Of a DNA stretch of 64,000 bases, positions 25,753 through 34,393 are shown in pieces; position 1 is the first letter of the stretch; each line of letters begins with the position of its first letter. Made by a program: the position numbers and the translations under genes. Source of the DNA: Candidatus Zixiibacteriota bacterium. Lineage in GTDB: Bacteria; Zixibacteria; MSB-5A5; GN15; FEB-12. The DNA is taken from contig JAGNLV010000002.1 in the NCBI GenBank assembly GCA_017999435.1, positions 1 through 64,000 on the forward strand. The letters run 5' to 3'. The notes beneath the pieces were generated by a model, which did no database searches, had not been told where the DNA came from, and saw nothing but the letters and a program-made list of their open reading frames with translations.

Positions 25753-26237
25753 CAGTCGGCCCCGGCGGCGAGAAAGGTCCGCAGCTCACTGCGGACGTAG
25801 GCAAGGTAGGCCTCCTGATCGCCGACCAGCGTCCAGATCCGGTCGAGGTTTTTCCAGACTGTCTCCTTCCCGCCCTCGAGGCGCGAGAGGATAACCGCCT
25901 GGCTGAACAGCTCGTAGTCCTCGAGGAAGTGCGCGTTGGCATCTTCATCGAAGTTGACGACGCGCCACTGGAGGACGCCGGCGGCGATTTCATCGGGGAA
26001 TCCCCCGGTTACCGCCTCCTGCGCATAAGCCTCGAGCTTCCGGCAGGTGGCGCACCGGCGGTTGCCGTGGAAGTACGTGGCGATGACCTGGACCGGCGCT
26101 TCGGCCGGGGCCGGTTCGACGGAGTCGATCGCGGCCGTGTCGGCCGCCGGGGCCGCGGGTTCCTCGGCGGCGGAGGCGGGAAGCGCGGCGCCGAGCAGGC
26201 ACCCGAACAGAAGCATGGTGAATGCGACCGGGTTCAT
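25752..26237 (-). CDS. arsF: ArsF-like thioredoxin-fold secreted protein
   Basis: 161 aa. Signal peptide (about 1-24), an Ala/Pro-rich linker, then a thioredoxin-like domain beginning VIATYFHGNRRCATCRKLEAYA, with the CXXC pair characteristic of ArsF-family proteins. ArsF was reported to work with ArsE in reducing nitroaryl arsenicals; whether it acts on inorganic arsenic is unknown. Likely periplasmic and partnered with the membrane protein encoded immediately downstream, which would supply or accept electrons. Confidence 0.7.
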   Translation of the reverse strand: MNPVAFTMLLFGCLLGAALPASAAEEPAAPAADTAAIDSVEPAPAEAPVQVIATYFHGNRRCATCRKLEAYAQEAVTGGFPDEIAAGVLQWRVVNFDEDANAHFLEDYELFSQAVILSRLEGGKETVWKNLDRIWTLVGDQEAYLAYVRSELRTFLAAGAD

Positions 26238-26267
26238 GCGGTTCTCCCTTCTGGTTCCGCCTGAGAG

Positions 26268-26501
26268 TCAGGCGAGGATTTCTTTCAGTTTGGCCAGGGA
26301 CGGGACTTTGCCCGCGACCAACACCCGGCCGTCGACCGCCAGCGCCGGTGTGATCATAACGCCGGCCTCCATGATCGCCCGGATGTCGGACACTTTTTCC
26401 ACCTCACAGGCGAGGCCGAGTTCGGCCACCGCGGCTGCGGCCAGCCGGGCGAGTTCCTCGCATTTCGCGCAGCCCGGCCCAAAAACCTGGATCTTCTTCA
26501 T
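26268..26501 (-). CDS. Small redox-active thioredoxin-fold protein (ArsE/TM0996-like)
   Basis: 77 aa, cytoplasmic. MKKIQVFGPGCAKCEELARLA carries the CXXC active site (Cys-Ala-Lys-Cys); VMITPALAVDG supplies the cis-proline. The family of glutaredoxin-like mini-thioredoxins is common beside ArsP-type permeases and corresponds to ArsE in arsEFG operons. It probably supplies reducing equivalents or carries arsenicals to the permease. Sits 18 bp from the permease gene in the ars operon. Confidence 0.75.
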   Translation of the reverse strand: MKKIQVFGPGCAKCEELARLAAAAVAELGLACEVEKVSDIRAIMEAGVMITPALAVDGRVLVAGKVPSLAKLKEILA

Positions 26502-26519
26502 GTTGTATCGCCCTTTGCC

Positions 26520-27899
26520 TTAGAGTAATGCGCCATAGATCAGTCCGCTGAGGGTCGCCATCCCGACCACCAGCAGGACGTACACCACGGTTTTTTTGGT
26601 CCCAATCACCGAGCGGATCACGAGCATGCTCGGCAGCGAAACGGCCGGGCCGGACAGAAGCAGGGCGAGCGCCGGCCCCGGTCCCATCCCCGAGCCGATC
26701 AGCCCCTGCAGGATCGGGATCTCGGTGAGCGTCGCAAAGTACATGAAAGCGCCGATGACCGAGGCGAGGAGGTTCGCCTGAAGGGAGTTGCCGCCCACAG
26801 CCGCGGCCACCCAGGTTTGCGGGATCAGCCCCTCCTCTCCCGGCCGGCCGAGAAGCGCTCCCGCGGCGAGCACGCCGATAACGAGCAGCGGCAGAATCTG
26901 TTTGGCGAACCCCCAAGTCTGGGCGAACCACTCCCCCGGTTCGCCCGGCGACGCCGCGAGGACGACCGAGAGCCCGATTACGCCGACGGCAAACACGAGT
27001 TGCGGCCGATCGGGGAAGAGCCAGGCGAGCGCGAGGGTCACGGCCGCCGGCGCGGCCACTTTCCACCAGGCAAGACCGAATCGTCGCCACAACAGCGCCC
27101 CCAGCGCGAGCGCGGCGGCGCCGGTCAGCCACCACTTGATCGCGTACACGGCCGACCAAAACCCGACCGGCTGGGCCGGGCGGCCCCAAGTGGCGAACAC
27201 CAGCACGGCGATCATCAGACCGAAAAAGAGCGCCGTCTGGCCCAGCGGTCGGACTGGTTCATCGGCCGGCAACACGGCGGCCGCGGCCTCCCGCTCCCGC
27301 GCCTCGCGGCGGAAGAAGAAGTGCATGAGCAGGCCGATGACGATGCTGAACAGAACCGCCCCGACCGCCCGCGCGACCCCCAGCGACAGGCCGAGCACGC
27401 GCGCGGTCAGAATGACGGCGAGCACGTTAATCGCGGGGCCGGCGTAGAGGAAGGCGGCGGCCGGACCGAGCCCGGCGCCCATGCGGTATATCCCGGCGAA
27501 CAGCGGCAGCACGGTGCACGAGCACACCGCCAGCACCGAACCCGAAACCGACGCGACGCCGTAGGCGAGCCGCTGGTCGGCCCCTGCGCCGAGGTATTTC
27601 ATCACCGATGCTTTCCCGACGAACACGCCGATCGCCCCGGCGATAAAGAACGCCGGCAGAAGGCACAGGATCACATGCTCGCGGGCATACCACTGGGTGA
27701 GCGCAAGCGCCTCAGACCAGGCCGAGGCCGCCCGGGGGCCGGTCAAGGGGAGGAAATACAGACCGAGGAAGACGGCGGTGAGAACCGCCAGCGGCCGCCA
27801 TTCGCGCCTCCAGTCCATCGGCTCACCCACCCGCCCCAATGATGGATCCCCGCCCGGCGACCGACCCGCCGGCCGAACGACCCCCGGAGAGACGCTCAC
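26520..27899 (-). CDS. arsP: ArsP-type permease (organoarsenical efflux)
   Basis: 459 aa from 27899, or 432 aa from the ATG at 27818. About ten membrane helices in two related halves. The motif VLAVCSCTVLPLFAGIYRMG with GPAINVLAVI, and its second-half counterpart GPAVSLPSMLVIRSVIG, mark the DUF318/ArsP permease family, which exports trivalent organoarsenicals in Campylobacter. The start at 27899 shares ATGA with the arsR stop codon, suggesting translational coupling. The 27818 start removes a Pro/Arg-rich head and may be the more natural N-terminus. Confidence 0.8.
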   Translation of the reverse strand: MSVSPGVVRPAGRSPGGDPSLGRVGEPMDWRREWRPLAVLTAVFLGLYFLPLTGPRAASAWSEALALTQWYAREHVILCLLPAFFIAGAIGVFVGKASVMKYLGAGADQRLAYGVASVSGSVLAVCSCTVLPLFAGIYRMGAGLGPAAAFLYAGPAINVLAVILTARVLGLSLGVARAVGAVLFSIVIGLLMHFFFRREAREREAAAAVLPADEPVRPLGQTALFFGLMIAVLVFATWGRPAQPVGFWSAVYAIKWWLTGAAALALGALLWRRFGLAWWKVAAPAAVTLALAWLFPDRPQLVFAVGVIGLSVVLAASPGEPGEWFAQTWGFAKQILPLLVIGVLAAGALLGRPGEEGLIPQTWVAAAVGGNSLQANLLASVIGAFMYFATLTEIPILQGLIGSGMGPGPALALLLSGPAVSLPSMLVIRSVIGTKKTVVYVLLVVGMATLSGLIYGALL

Positions 27900-28216
27900 T
27901 CATGGCCGGAGGCCACTCCCCGGCGATGGGTGCGGAGAACCTCCTCGACACACCCGAAAAAGTTCAGGATGCATGGGACGCGCAGGCGGTACCACACCTG
28001 CAGACCCCGCTTGTCGTCGTCGACAATACCGGCCGCTTTCAGCACGGCGAGGTGCTTGGAGACGGTCGAGATGTCGGCCCCGACCAGGTCGCGCAGGGCG
28101 CACACGCACCGTTCGCCGCGCGAGAGCTCATCGACAATGAACAGCCGAGTAGGATGGGCGAGCGCTTTGATGACCCGGGCGCGAGAGGCGAAAAGTTGTC
28201 TGGTCGCAGAATCCAC
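27896..28216 (-). CDS. arsR: ArsR-family metalloid-responsive repressor
   Basis: 106 aa, winged helix. ELSRGERCVCALRDLVG holds the Cys-X-Cys of the alpha3 arsenite site (CVC), followed by the recognition helix ADISTVSKHLAVLKAAGIV. Two more cysteines (VPCILNFFGC) could complete thiol ligation of As(III) or a related ligand. GTG start with CAAAGG about 7 nt upstream. It heads the five-gene arsenic operon and should repress its own promoter through the inverted repeat at 28242-28263. Confidence 0.88.
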   Translation of the reverse strand: MDSATRQLFASRARVIKALAHPTRLFIVDELSRGERCVCALRDLVGADISTVSKHLAVLKAAGIVDDDKRGLQVWYRLRVPCILNFFGCVEEVLRTHRRGVASGHE

Positions 28217-28231
28217 ACAGTGCCTTTGACG

Positions 28232-28260
28232 AGTATTCCTTTATTTGGCAAAATAGCCAA
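28232..28260 (-). promoter_or_regulatory. Promoter of the ars operon
   Basis: On the minus strand: TTGGCT (28260-28255), a 17-nt spacer, AATACT (28237-28232), about 16 nt before the GTG of arsR. The -35 box lies inside one arm of the ArsR operator and the spacer holds the other. Confidence 0.6.
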
Positions 28261-28263
28261 ATA
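28242..28263. promoter_or_regulatory. ArsR operator
   Basis: Perfect 8-bp inverted repeat TATTTGGC (28242-28249), 6-nt spacer, GCCAAATA (28256-28263), covering the -35 region of the ars promoter and starting 26 bp upstream of arsR. Size and position fit autoregulation by an ArsR dimer. Confidence 0.75.
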
Positions 28264-28351
28264 GTTGGGCGAGGCAAGGGATTTTTGGGCGGCGGGTGCG
28301 GGAAAATCCACACTCTTGAGTATGTTCTCGTGGAGAGTTAATTCCCACTTC

Positions 28352-28369
28352 TTGTACCTTTTTTCACAA
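28352..28369 (+). promoter_or_regulatory. Possible degenerate CRP-type site before hemA
   Basis: TTGTAC-N6-TCACAA: one half-site is a full match to the cytochrome-gene operators (TCAC) and the other deviates at two bases (GTAC for GTGA). It ends about 94 bp upstream of hemA. Binding by the same regulator is plausible but unproven. Confidence 0.35.
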
Positions 28370-28462
28370 CTATGACAGTCGGATGACAAAACAATTCGGC
28401 GGGATGATACCTTTGCCCACAATGGAAATGGACGCCGGCGGAACTCAAGCCTAAGGACGGAC

Positions 28463-29734
28463 ATGGAACTCGGCATCATCGGGACCTCAATCTGGCAGCA
28501 GAACATGCGGCTGTTGGAGACGTTGACGATCGACCGTGAGGGCAAACTTGACCGTCTGGTGCAACTGAAAGCGGCGCTCGGGGTCGACGAATTGATTTAC
28601 CTGTCGACCTGCAACCGGGTGGAGTTCATTTTTGCCTCGCGTGAGAACGGCTCGACCGCCCGGGTCCTGCACCGCCTGATAGACTTCTTCTTTGCCGGCG
28701 GTCGGGACATCTCCTTTTTTCCCAACGACTTTTATCAGTACTCCGGCCGTGATGCGGTCCGTCACTTGTTCCGCACCGTGGCCTCCCTTGACTCGCTCGT
28801 CGTGGGAGAAACCCAGATCACCGGTCAGTTCAAAGAGGCCGCCCGAGAAGCGACCGAGGCGGGGTTGTCGGGAACGATGCTCGACGTGTTGACGAAAGAG
28901 GCACTCGCGGTCGCCAAGCGGGTACGGACTGAGACCAGTCTCGGCGACGGCGCCGTGTCGATGGCTTCGCTGGCGTACTCCGAACTGGAAGCGGCGTTGG
29001 GCGACCGGAGGGAGCGACCGACCGTGGCGCTGGTCGGGGCGGGCGCGATGACATCGAAGATGGCCCGTTACATCGCCAAGGCCGGCCTGGCGGAGCTGGT
29101 CTTTGTCAACCGGACGGCGGACAAGGCGGCGAGTCTGGCGCGCGAGTTCGGCGGCCGGGGGATGGGACTGGCGGAGTTCCTCACCACTCCCCCGCCCGTC
29201 GACGCGATCCTCTCCGCGACCGCTTCCCCCGCATTCGTGTTCACCCACGAGCACCTGGAGAAGCTCTCCGCGGGCCGGCCGCCGGTGCTCTGTATCGACC
29301 TGGCGATCCCGCAGGATTTCTCCCCCGAGTTCGGCCGCGATCCCCGCGCGGTGCTGGTGGACATCCCCGCGCTTAAAACCCGCGAGCAGCGCAACCTGCG
29401 CCGCAAGTTTGTCGAGTCGAGCCGGGCCAATGAGATTGTCGGTGAGGCGGTGCAGGCGTTTCTGCGAAATCGGCTGGAGGTATCGATGAAGCCGATTCTC
29501 CGCGACAGCTACGAACAGTCGCTCGAACTGGCCAACCGGGCACTCGATGATTTCTTTGAGAAGAAGCTTTGCGAACTCTCCCGCGAACAGAAAGAACACC
29601 TTCGCACTCTTGTAATAAAACTCATCGGCCACTCGTCTTTCGGCCCCGCGCGTCTCCTGTCAAACCATCTTGTCGACTTGCAGGATCAGTTCCTGTTTGA
29701 TATGTTGGGGGAAAGTCGTAAGGAAGCGGTTTGA
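28463..29734 (+). CDS. hemA: Glutamyl-tRNA reductase
   Basis: 423 aa, normal length. Reduces glutamyl-tRNA with NADPH to glutamate-1-semialdehyde, the first committed step of the C5 haem pathway. The nucleophilic cysteine is in LIYLSTCNRVEFI (about residue 50); the NADPH-binding fold has VALVGAGAMTSKMARYIAKAG (about 190-210), and the C-terminal dimerisation helix follows. AAGGA lies 5 nt before the ATG. First gene of a seven-gene haem operon; its stop codon overlaps the start of hemC. Confidence 0.95.
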   Translation: MELGIIGTSIWQQNMRLLETLTIDREGKLDRLVQLKAALGVDELIYLSTCNRVEFIFASRENGSTARVLHRLIDFFFAGGRDISFFPNDFYQYSGRDAVRHLFRTVASLDSLVVGETQITGQFKEAAREATEAGLSGTMLDVLTKEALAVAKRVRTETSLGDGAVSMASLAYSELEAALGDRRERPTVALVGAGAMTSKMARYIAKAGLAELVFVNRTADKAASLAREFGGRGMGLAEFLTTPPPVDAILSATASPAFVFTHEHLEKLSAGRPPVLCIDLAIPQDFSPEFGRDPRAVLVDIPALKTREQRNLRRKFVESSRANEIVGEAVQAFLRNRLEVSMKPILRDSYEQSLELANRALDDFFEKKLCELSREQKEHLRTLVIKLIGHSSFGPARLLSNHLVDLQDQFLFDMLGESRKEAV

Positions 29735-30648
29735 CCGACGCAAGGCCTCTCATCATAGGATCGCGCGGCTCGGACCTGGCTCTCTGGCAGGCCCATTTCA
29801 TTTCCGATATCCTCGCCCGCGAGTTGGGTCAGACGGTGGAGATCAAGATCATCAAAACCGCCGGCGACCGTATTCAGGACCTGTCCTTTGACAAGATGGA
29901 GGGGAAGGGGTTTTTCACCAAGGAGATCGAAGAGGCGCTCCTGGCCGGCGACATCGATCTGGCCGTGCACTCCCTCAAAGACCTCATGACGACCCAGCCC
30001 GCGGGGCTCAAGCTCGCCGCCGCCGGGTACCGCGCCGATCGCCGCGAACTTCTCCTGATCCGCCCGGCGGCGCACCACGGCGACGGTCTCATCCCGGTTC
30101 GGGAGGGGAGCGTGATCGGAACCTCATCGGCCCGGCGCAAGTGCCAGATCGCGTTCCACCGCCCCTCGGCGCGCATCAAGGATCTTCGCGGAAATGTGCC
30201 GACCCGGATCGCCAAGCTGCGGGACGGGCAGTACGATGCGATCGTGCTCGCGCTCGCCGGGGTCGAGCGCCTCCGCCTCGATCTCTCCGGCCTGGTCGCG
30301 CTGCCCCTGGATCCCCGGCAGTTCCTTCCCGCACCCGCCCAAGGAATTCTCGGCATCCAGATCCGCACGCACGACCCGCGGGTGGAAGCGGCGGCGGGCC
30401 GGCTCGGCTCTCCGGAGATGATGCTCACGGCCCGGGTGGAACGCGGCCTGCTCCAGCGGTTCGGACTGGGGTGCTCGCTGCCGCTGGGCGTGTACTCCGA
30501 GCGGCAGGGAGACGCGTTTCGGCTGCTGGCGGTGCTCGGGACGCAGCGGGACGGCGCCTGGACCGGTCTGAAACGGGCGGAGGCGGCCGGACCGGCCAAC
30601 GATCCGGAACAAATTGTCGAGGCCGCATATACGAAGCTGAAGGAGTGA
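29731..30648 (+). CDS. hemC: Hydroxymethylbilane synthase (porphobilinogen deaminase)
   Basis: 305 aa. Condenses four porphobilinogens to hydroxymethylbilane on a dipyrromethane cofactor attached to the cysteine in RFGLGCSLPLG (about residue 245). Other signatures: IIGSRGSDLALWQAH, DLAVHSLKDLMT and IGTSSARRKCQI. The start is a TTG whose last bases share TGA with the hemA stop, a tight coupling. hemD, often fused or adjacent, does not follow. Confidence 0.93.
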   Translation: MTDARPLIIGSRGSDLALWQAHFISDILARELGQTVEIKIIKTAGDRIQDLSFDKMEGKGFFTKEIEEALLAGDIDLAVHSLKDLMTTQPAGLKLAAAGYRADRRELLLIRPAAHHGDGLIPVREGSVIGTSSARRKCQIAFHRPSARIKDLRGNVPTRIAKLRDGQYDAIVLALAGVERLRLDLSGLVALPLDPRQFLPAPAQGILGIQIRTHDPRVEAAAGRLGSPEMMLTARVERGLLQRFGLGCSLPLGVYSERQGDAFRLLAVLGTQRDGAWTGLKRAEAAGPANDPEQIVEAAYTKLKE

Positions 30649-30681
30649 GCGCGAGCGGCGGACATCCCGTATCGGATAGAC

Positions 30682-31974
30682 ATGAAGACGGACAAATCAA
30701 AACAGATCATGGAACGGGCCCGGAGGGTGATCCCCGGCGGAGTCAATTCGCCGGTGCGGGCGTTCAAGTCGGTGGGCGGCGTGCCCCGCGTCATCGCCAG
30801 AGGGGAAGGCGCGTATATATGGGACGCCGACGACAACCGGTACCTCGATTTCGGCGGATCCTGGGGACCGCTCATTCTCGGCCACGCCGACCCGGAGGCG
30901 GTCGCTGCGGTAGTTGAGCAGGTCCGGCGGGGGATGACGTACGGAACCGCCACCGAGATCGAATTCAGACTGGCGGATTTCATCGTGCGGCACATCCCGG
31001 CGATCGAGAAGATCCGTTTCGTCTCCTCGGGCACCGAGGCGGTCATGTCGGCGATCCGGGTCGCACGGGGATTCACCAAGCGCGACCTCATCCTCATGTT
31101 CGACGGCTGCTACCACGGGCACGCGGACCCGCTCCTCGTGCAGGCGGGCAGCGGGCTGGCGACCTTCGGCACTCCCTCCTCCGCCGGCGTCCCGGAGGCG
31201 GTCGCGAGCCTGACGGCGGTGCTGCCGCTCGACGACGAAGACGCGCTCGAGCGGTTTTTCCGCCAGAACGGCGATCGGCTGGCGGCGGCGGTGATCGAAG
31301 GGATCCCGGCCAACAATGGCCTGCTCATCCAGCGCCACGAGTACATGCGCCTGCTCCGCGCGCTGACGGAAAAACACGGGGCGCTGCTGGTGCTCGACGA
31401 AGTGATCACCGGGTTCCGCCTCGGCCTGGGAGGCGCCCTGCAGTACTACGGCATCCACCCGGACCTGGTGACCTTCGGCAAGGTGATCGGCGGGGGGATG
31501 CCGGTCGGGGCGTTCGGCGGGCGGGCCGAGATCATGGACCTCCTGTCGCCCGACGGCCCGGTGTACCAGGCGGGGACGCTCTCGGGGAATCCGGTGGCGA
31601 TGACGGCCGGGCTGGCGACGCTGGAGAAGCTGGCCGACGGGCGCATCTACGCCGACCTCGAGGCCCGCAACCGCCGCTTCGTGAGCGCGATCACGGCGCG
31701 CGTGCGGGGCAACCGGGTGAACGTGGTCGGGGTCGCCTCGATCTTCTGGATCGTGTTCCAGGAGCACATTCCCCGCGCCGCCCGGGCGATCGACCCCGAC
31801 GGGATCGCCCACTACAACCGGTTCCATGGAAAAGTTCTCGACGCCGGTCTCTACCTGCCGCCCTCGGGTTACGAGGTTTGCTTCATCTCCGCAGCCCACG
31901 ACGACGCCCTGCTCGACGGGGCGGCGGAGACGCTGGCCGAACTGATCAAAGAGGAAGCGCACACGTGGACCTAG
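30682..31974 (+). CDS. hemL: Glutamate-1-semialdehyde 2,1-aminomutase
   Basis: 430 aa. PLP enzyme that converts glutamate-1-semialdehyde to 5-aminolevulinate. Signatures: RVIPGGVNSPVRAFKSVGG at the N-terminus, LDEVITGFRLGLGGA (PLP ring contact) and the Schiff-base lysine in TFGKVIGGGMPVGAFGG (about residue 268). Placed third in the operon, about 33 bp after hemC and overlapping hemE by 10 bp. Confidence 0.95.
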   Translation: MKTDKSKQIMERARRVIPGGVNSPVRAFKSVGGVPRVIARGEGAYIWDADDNRYLDFGGSWGPLILGHADPEAVAAVVEQVRRGMTYGTATEIEFRLADFIVRHIPAIEKIRFVSSGTEAVMSAIRVARGFTKRDLILMFDGCYHGHADPLLVQAGSGLATFGTPSSAGVPEAVASLTAVLPLDDEDALERFFRQNGDRLAAAVIEGIPANNGLLIQRHEYMRLLRALTEKHGALLVLDEVITGFRLGLGGALQYYGIHPDLVTFGKVIGGGMPVGAFGGRAEIMDLLSPDGPVYQAGTLSGNPVAMTAGLATLEKLADGRIYADLEARNRRFVSAITARVRGNRVNVVGVASIFWIVFQEHIPRAARAIDPDGIAHYNRFHGKVLDAGLYLPPSGYEVCFISAAHDDALLDGAAETLAELIKEEAHTWT

Positions 31975-32987
31975 CGAACAGCCCGTTTCTCCAAGCCTGC
32001 AGCGGCCGCAACGACGGCCGGATACCGGTCTGGATCATGCGCCAGGCGGGGCGCTACCTCCCCGACTACCGGGCGGTGCGGCGGCAGGCGACGTTCGAGC
32101 AGCTCTGCCGCGACCCGAAGCTGATCGCCGAGGTTGTCCGCCAGCCGGTCCGGCGGTTCGGGCTCGACGCCGCCATACTGTTCTCCGACATCCTCATCGT
32201 GCTGGACCCGATGGGGGCCGCAGTTTCGTTCGCCGAGGGCGGGCCGGAACTGGCCCGGCCGATCGCGCGACCCGAGGACGCGGAGCGGCTGCACGATTTC
32301 GACGTGGCGGCCGAGCTGGCCTTCGTCTGCGACGGCATCCGCGAGATTAAGCGGCTCTTGCCCGAAACGCCCCTGATAGGTTTTGCCGGGTCGCCCTTCA
32401 CAATCGCCTGCTACCTCATCGAGGGGAAAGGCTCCAGGCATTTCGAGACCGTCAAGCAGTTCATTCACCGGCACCCGGAGGCGGCGGAGCGCCTGATGGC
32501 GCTGGTCACGGACGTGACCGTCCGCTACCTCGAGGCCCAACTGGCGGCCGGCTGCGACGCGGTCCAGTTGTTCGACAGCTGGGGGGGGATTCTCTCGCGC
32601 GAGGACTACCGCGACTGGTCGCTCCGCTGGACAGAGGAGATTTTCACCCGGCTGGCGCCGCGCACGGCGCCCCGCATACTGTTTGTCAACAACCTCGCCC
32701 CCTACATCGACATGGTGAGCGCGCTCGACTGCGAGGTGGTCGGTGTCGACTACCGCATGGACCTGCAGGCGGCGGCGGCGGCCCTCCCCGGCAAAGCGGT
32801 GCAGGGGAACCTGGAACCGGCCGTGCTGTTCGGGACGCGCGAGACGATCATCGCCCGCGTCCGGTCGATCCTGGACAAAATCGAAGACCCGCGGCGGCTC
32901 ATTTTCAATCTCGGCCACGGTATCCGGCCGGAGACCCCGGTCGAGGCGGTGGAGACGCTCGTGCAGACGGTGCACGACTACAGGTAA
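31965..32987 (+). CDS. hemE: Uroporphyrinogen decarboxylase
   Basis: 340 aa from the GTG at 31965, which gives the canonical head (DLANSPFLQA, PVWIMRQAGRYLPDYR) and sits about 8 nt after AGAGGAAG; it overlaps the end of hemL. Removes four carboxyls from uroporphyrinogen III to give coproporphyrinogen III. The substrate-binding Arg of MRQAGRYLP, ILFSDIL and FDSWGG are visible. Needs uroporphyrinogen III, whose synthase (hemD) is not encoded in the window. Confidence 0.95.
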   Translation: MDLANSPFLQACSGRNDGRIPVWIMRQAGRYLPDYRAVRRQATFEQLCRDPKLIAEVVRQPVRRFGLDAAILFSDILIVLDPMGAAVSFAEGGPELARPIARPEDAERLHDFDVAAELAFVCDGIREIKRLLPETPLIGFAGSPFTIACYLIEGKGSRHFETVKQFIHRHPEAAERLMALVTDVTVRYLEAQLAAGCDAVQLFDSWGGILSREDYRDWSLRWTEEIFTRLAPRTAPRILFVNNLAPYIDMVSALDCEVVGVDYRMDLQAAAAALPGKAVQGNLEPAVLFGTRETIIARVRSILDKIEDPRRLIFNLGHGIRPETPVEAVETLVQTVHDYR

Positions 32988-32992
32988 CGACG

Positions 32993-34393
32993 ATGGCTGA
33001 CCACGCCCACAGCGCCACCCATGTCCCGATTGAACTGCTCCGGAAGTACGACCGCCCCGGCCCGAGGTACACGAGCTACCCGACGGCGCCGGAGTGGTCG
33101 GAGGCGGTCGGCCGGGAGGCGTATGTGAAGGCGCTGGAGGCGGCGGGCGCGCAGACCGACACGCCGTTGTCGGTCTACTGCCACATCCCGTTCTGTCGCA
33201 AGCGGTGTTTTTACTGCGGCTGCAACACCTGCATTCTGAACGAACGCGAGGCGGTAGGCGCTTACCTCGCTGCGCTTGGCCGGGAGACCGAGCGGGTCGG
33301 GGCCCACCTCGGCGGGCGGCGGACGGTCAACCAGCTCCACTTCGGCGGCGGCACGCCGACCTATCTGACGGTTGACGAGCTGGGGAACGTGCTCGGCTCG
33401 CTGGGGAGCGTGTTCCGGTACGCCGACGACTGCGAGAAGTCGATCGAGATCGATCCGCGGGTCACGACGCCGGAGCAGTTGAGTTTTCTCGCCGGGCAGG
33501 GGTTCAACCGGGTGTCGCTCGGCGTGCAGGATTTCAACGAGGCGGTGCAGACGGCGGTGGGGCGCATACAGCCGTACCGCCTGGTGGCCGAGACGGTCGC
33601 GCACTGCCGTGCGCTCGAGTTCAAGGGGCTGAATTTCGACCTCATTTACGGCCTTCCAAAACAGACGGTGGCGTCGTTTGCCGAGACGATCCGCCTGGCT
33701 CTCTCGCTCCGGCCCGACCGGGTCGCGGTGTACAGCTTCGCCTACCTTCCGCAGCGCATGGCCAACCAGCGCGCGATCAAGCCGGATGACCTCCCCGACA
33801 CCGAGGTCAAGTACGGCCTCTTTGCGACGGCGGTGGAGATGTTCACGGGGGCCGGCTACCGCCAGATCGGGATGGACCATTTCGCGCTCCCCGAGGACGA
33901 GCTGGCGCGGGCGCAGGCCGACGGCAAGCTGCACCGCAATTTCATGGGGTACACGGTCAAAACCTCGCCCGACATGATCGGCCTGGGGATGTCCTCGATC
34001 GGCTACCTCAACGACAGCTTCTTCCAGAACCACAGCACACTGGCGGCCTACCACGCGGCCATGGACGGGGAGGCATTCGCGGTCTACCGGGGCCTGGTGC
34101 TCTCGCGCGACGATCTCATCCGGCAGTATGTCATCGCCGGTCTCATGTGCAATTTCCGGCTCGGCTACCGGGCGCTGCGCGACCGGTTCGGCGCGGACTA
34201 TGCCGAGTATTTCGGCGCGGAGCACTCCCGGCTGCGGGAGTTTTTCGACGACGGTCTGGTGGAAGAAGGCGAGGGCGAGCTGCGCGTGACGCCGCTCGGA
34301 CGCACTTTCGTGCGCAACATCGCGATGACGTTCGACGCCTACCTCGGCGCCCAGCCGTCGGGCGAACGGCCGCAATTTTCACGGACGATTTGA
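32993..34393 (+). CDS. hemN: Oxygen-independent coproporphyrinogen III oxidase
   Basis: 466 aa radical-SAM enzyme. YCHIPFCRKRCFYCGCNT shows the CX3CX2C cluster motif plus the extra Cys typical of true HemN; YTSYPTAPEW is the N-terminal substrate trip-wire region and the C-terminal HemN domain is present. Converts coproporphyrinogen III to protoporphyrinogen IX without oxygen, as expected for an organism that respires metals or other non-oxygen acceptors. Six bp after hemE. Confidence 0.94.
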   Translation: MADHAHSATHVPIELLRKYDRPGPRYTSYPTAPEWSEAVGREAYVKALEAAGAQTDTPLSVYCHIPFCRKRCFYCGCNTCILNEREAVGAYLAALGRETERVGAHLGGRRTVNQLHFGGGTPTYLTVDELGNVLGSLGSVFRYADDCEKSIEIDPRVTTPEQLSFLAGQGFNRVSLGVQDFNEAVQTAVGRIQPYRLVAETVAHCRALEFKGLNFDLIYGLPKQTVASFAETIRLALSLRPDRVAVYSFAYLPQRMANQRAIKPDDLPDTEVKYGLFATAVEMFTGAGYRQIGMDHFALPEDELARAQADGKLHRNFMGYTVKTSPDMIGLGMSSIGYLNDSFFQNHSTLAAYHAAMDGEAFAVYRGLVLSRDDLIRQYVIAGLMCNFRLGYRALRDRFGADYAEYFGAEHSRLREFFDDGLVEEGEGELRVTPLGRTFVRNIAMTFDAYLGAQPSGERPQFSRTI

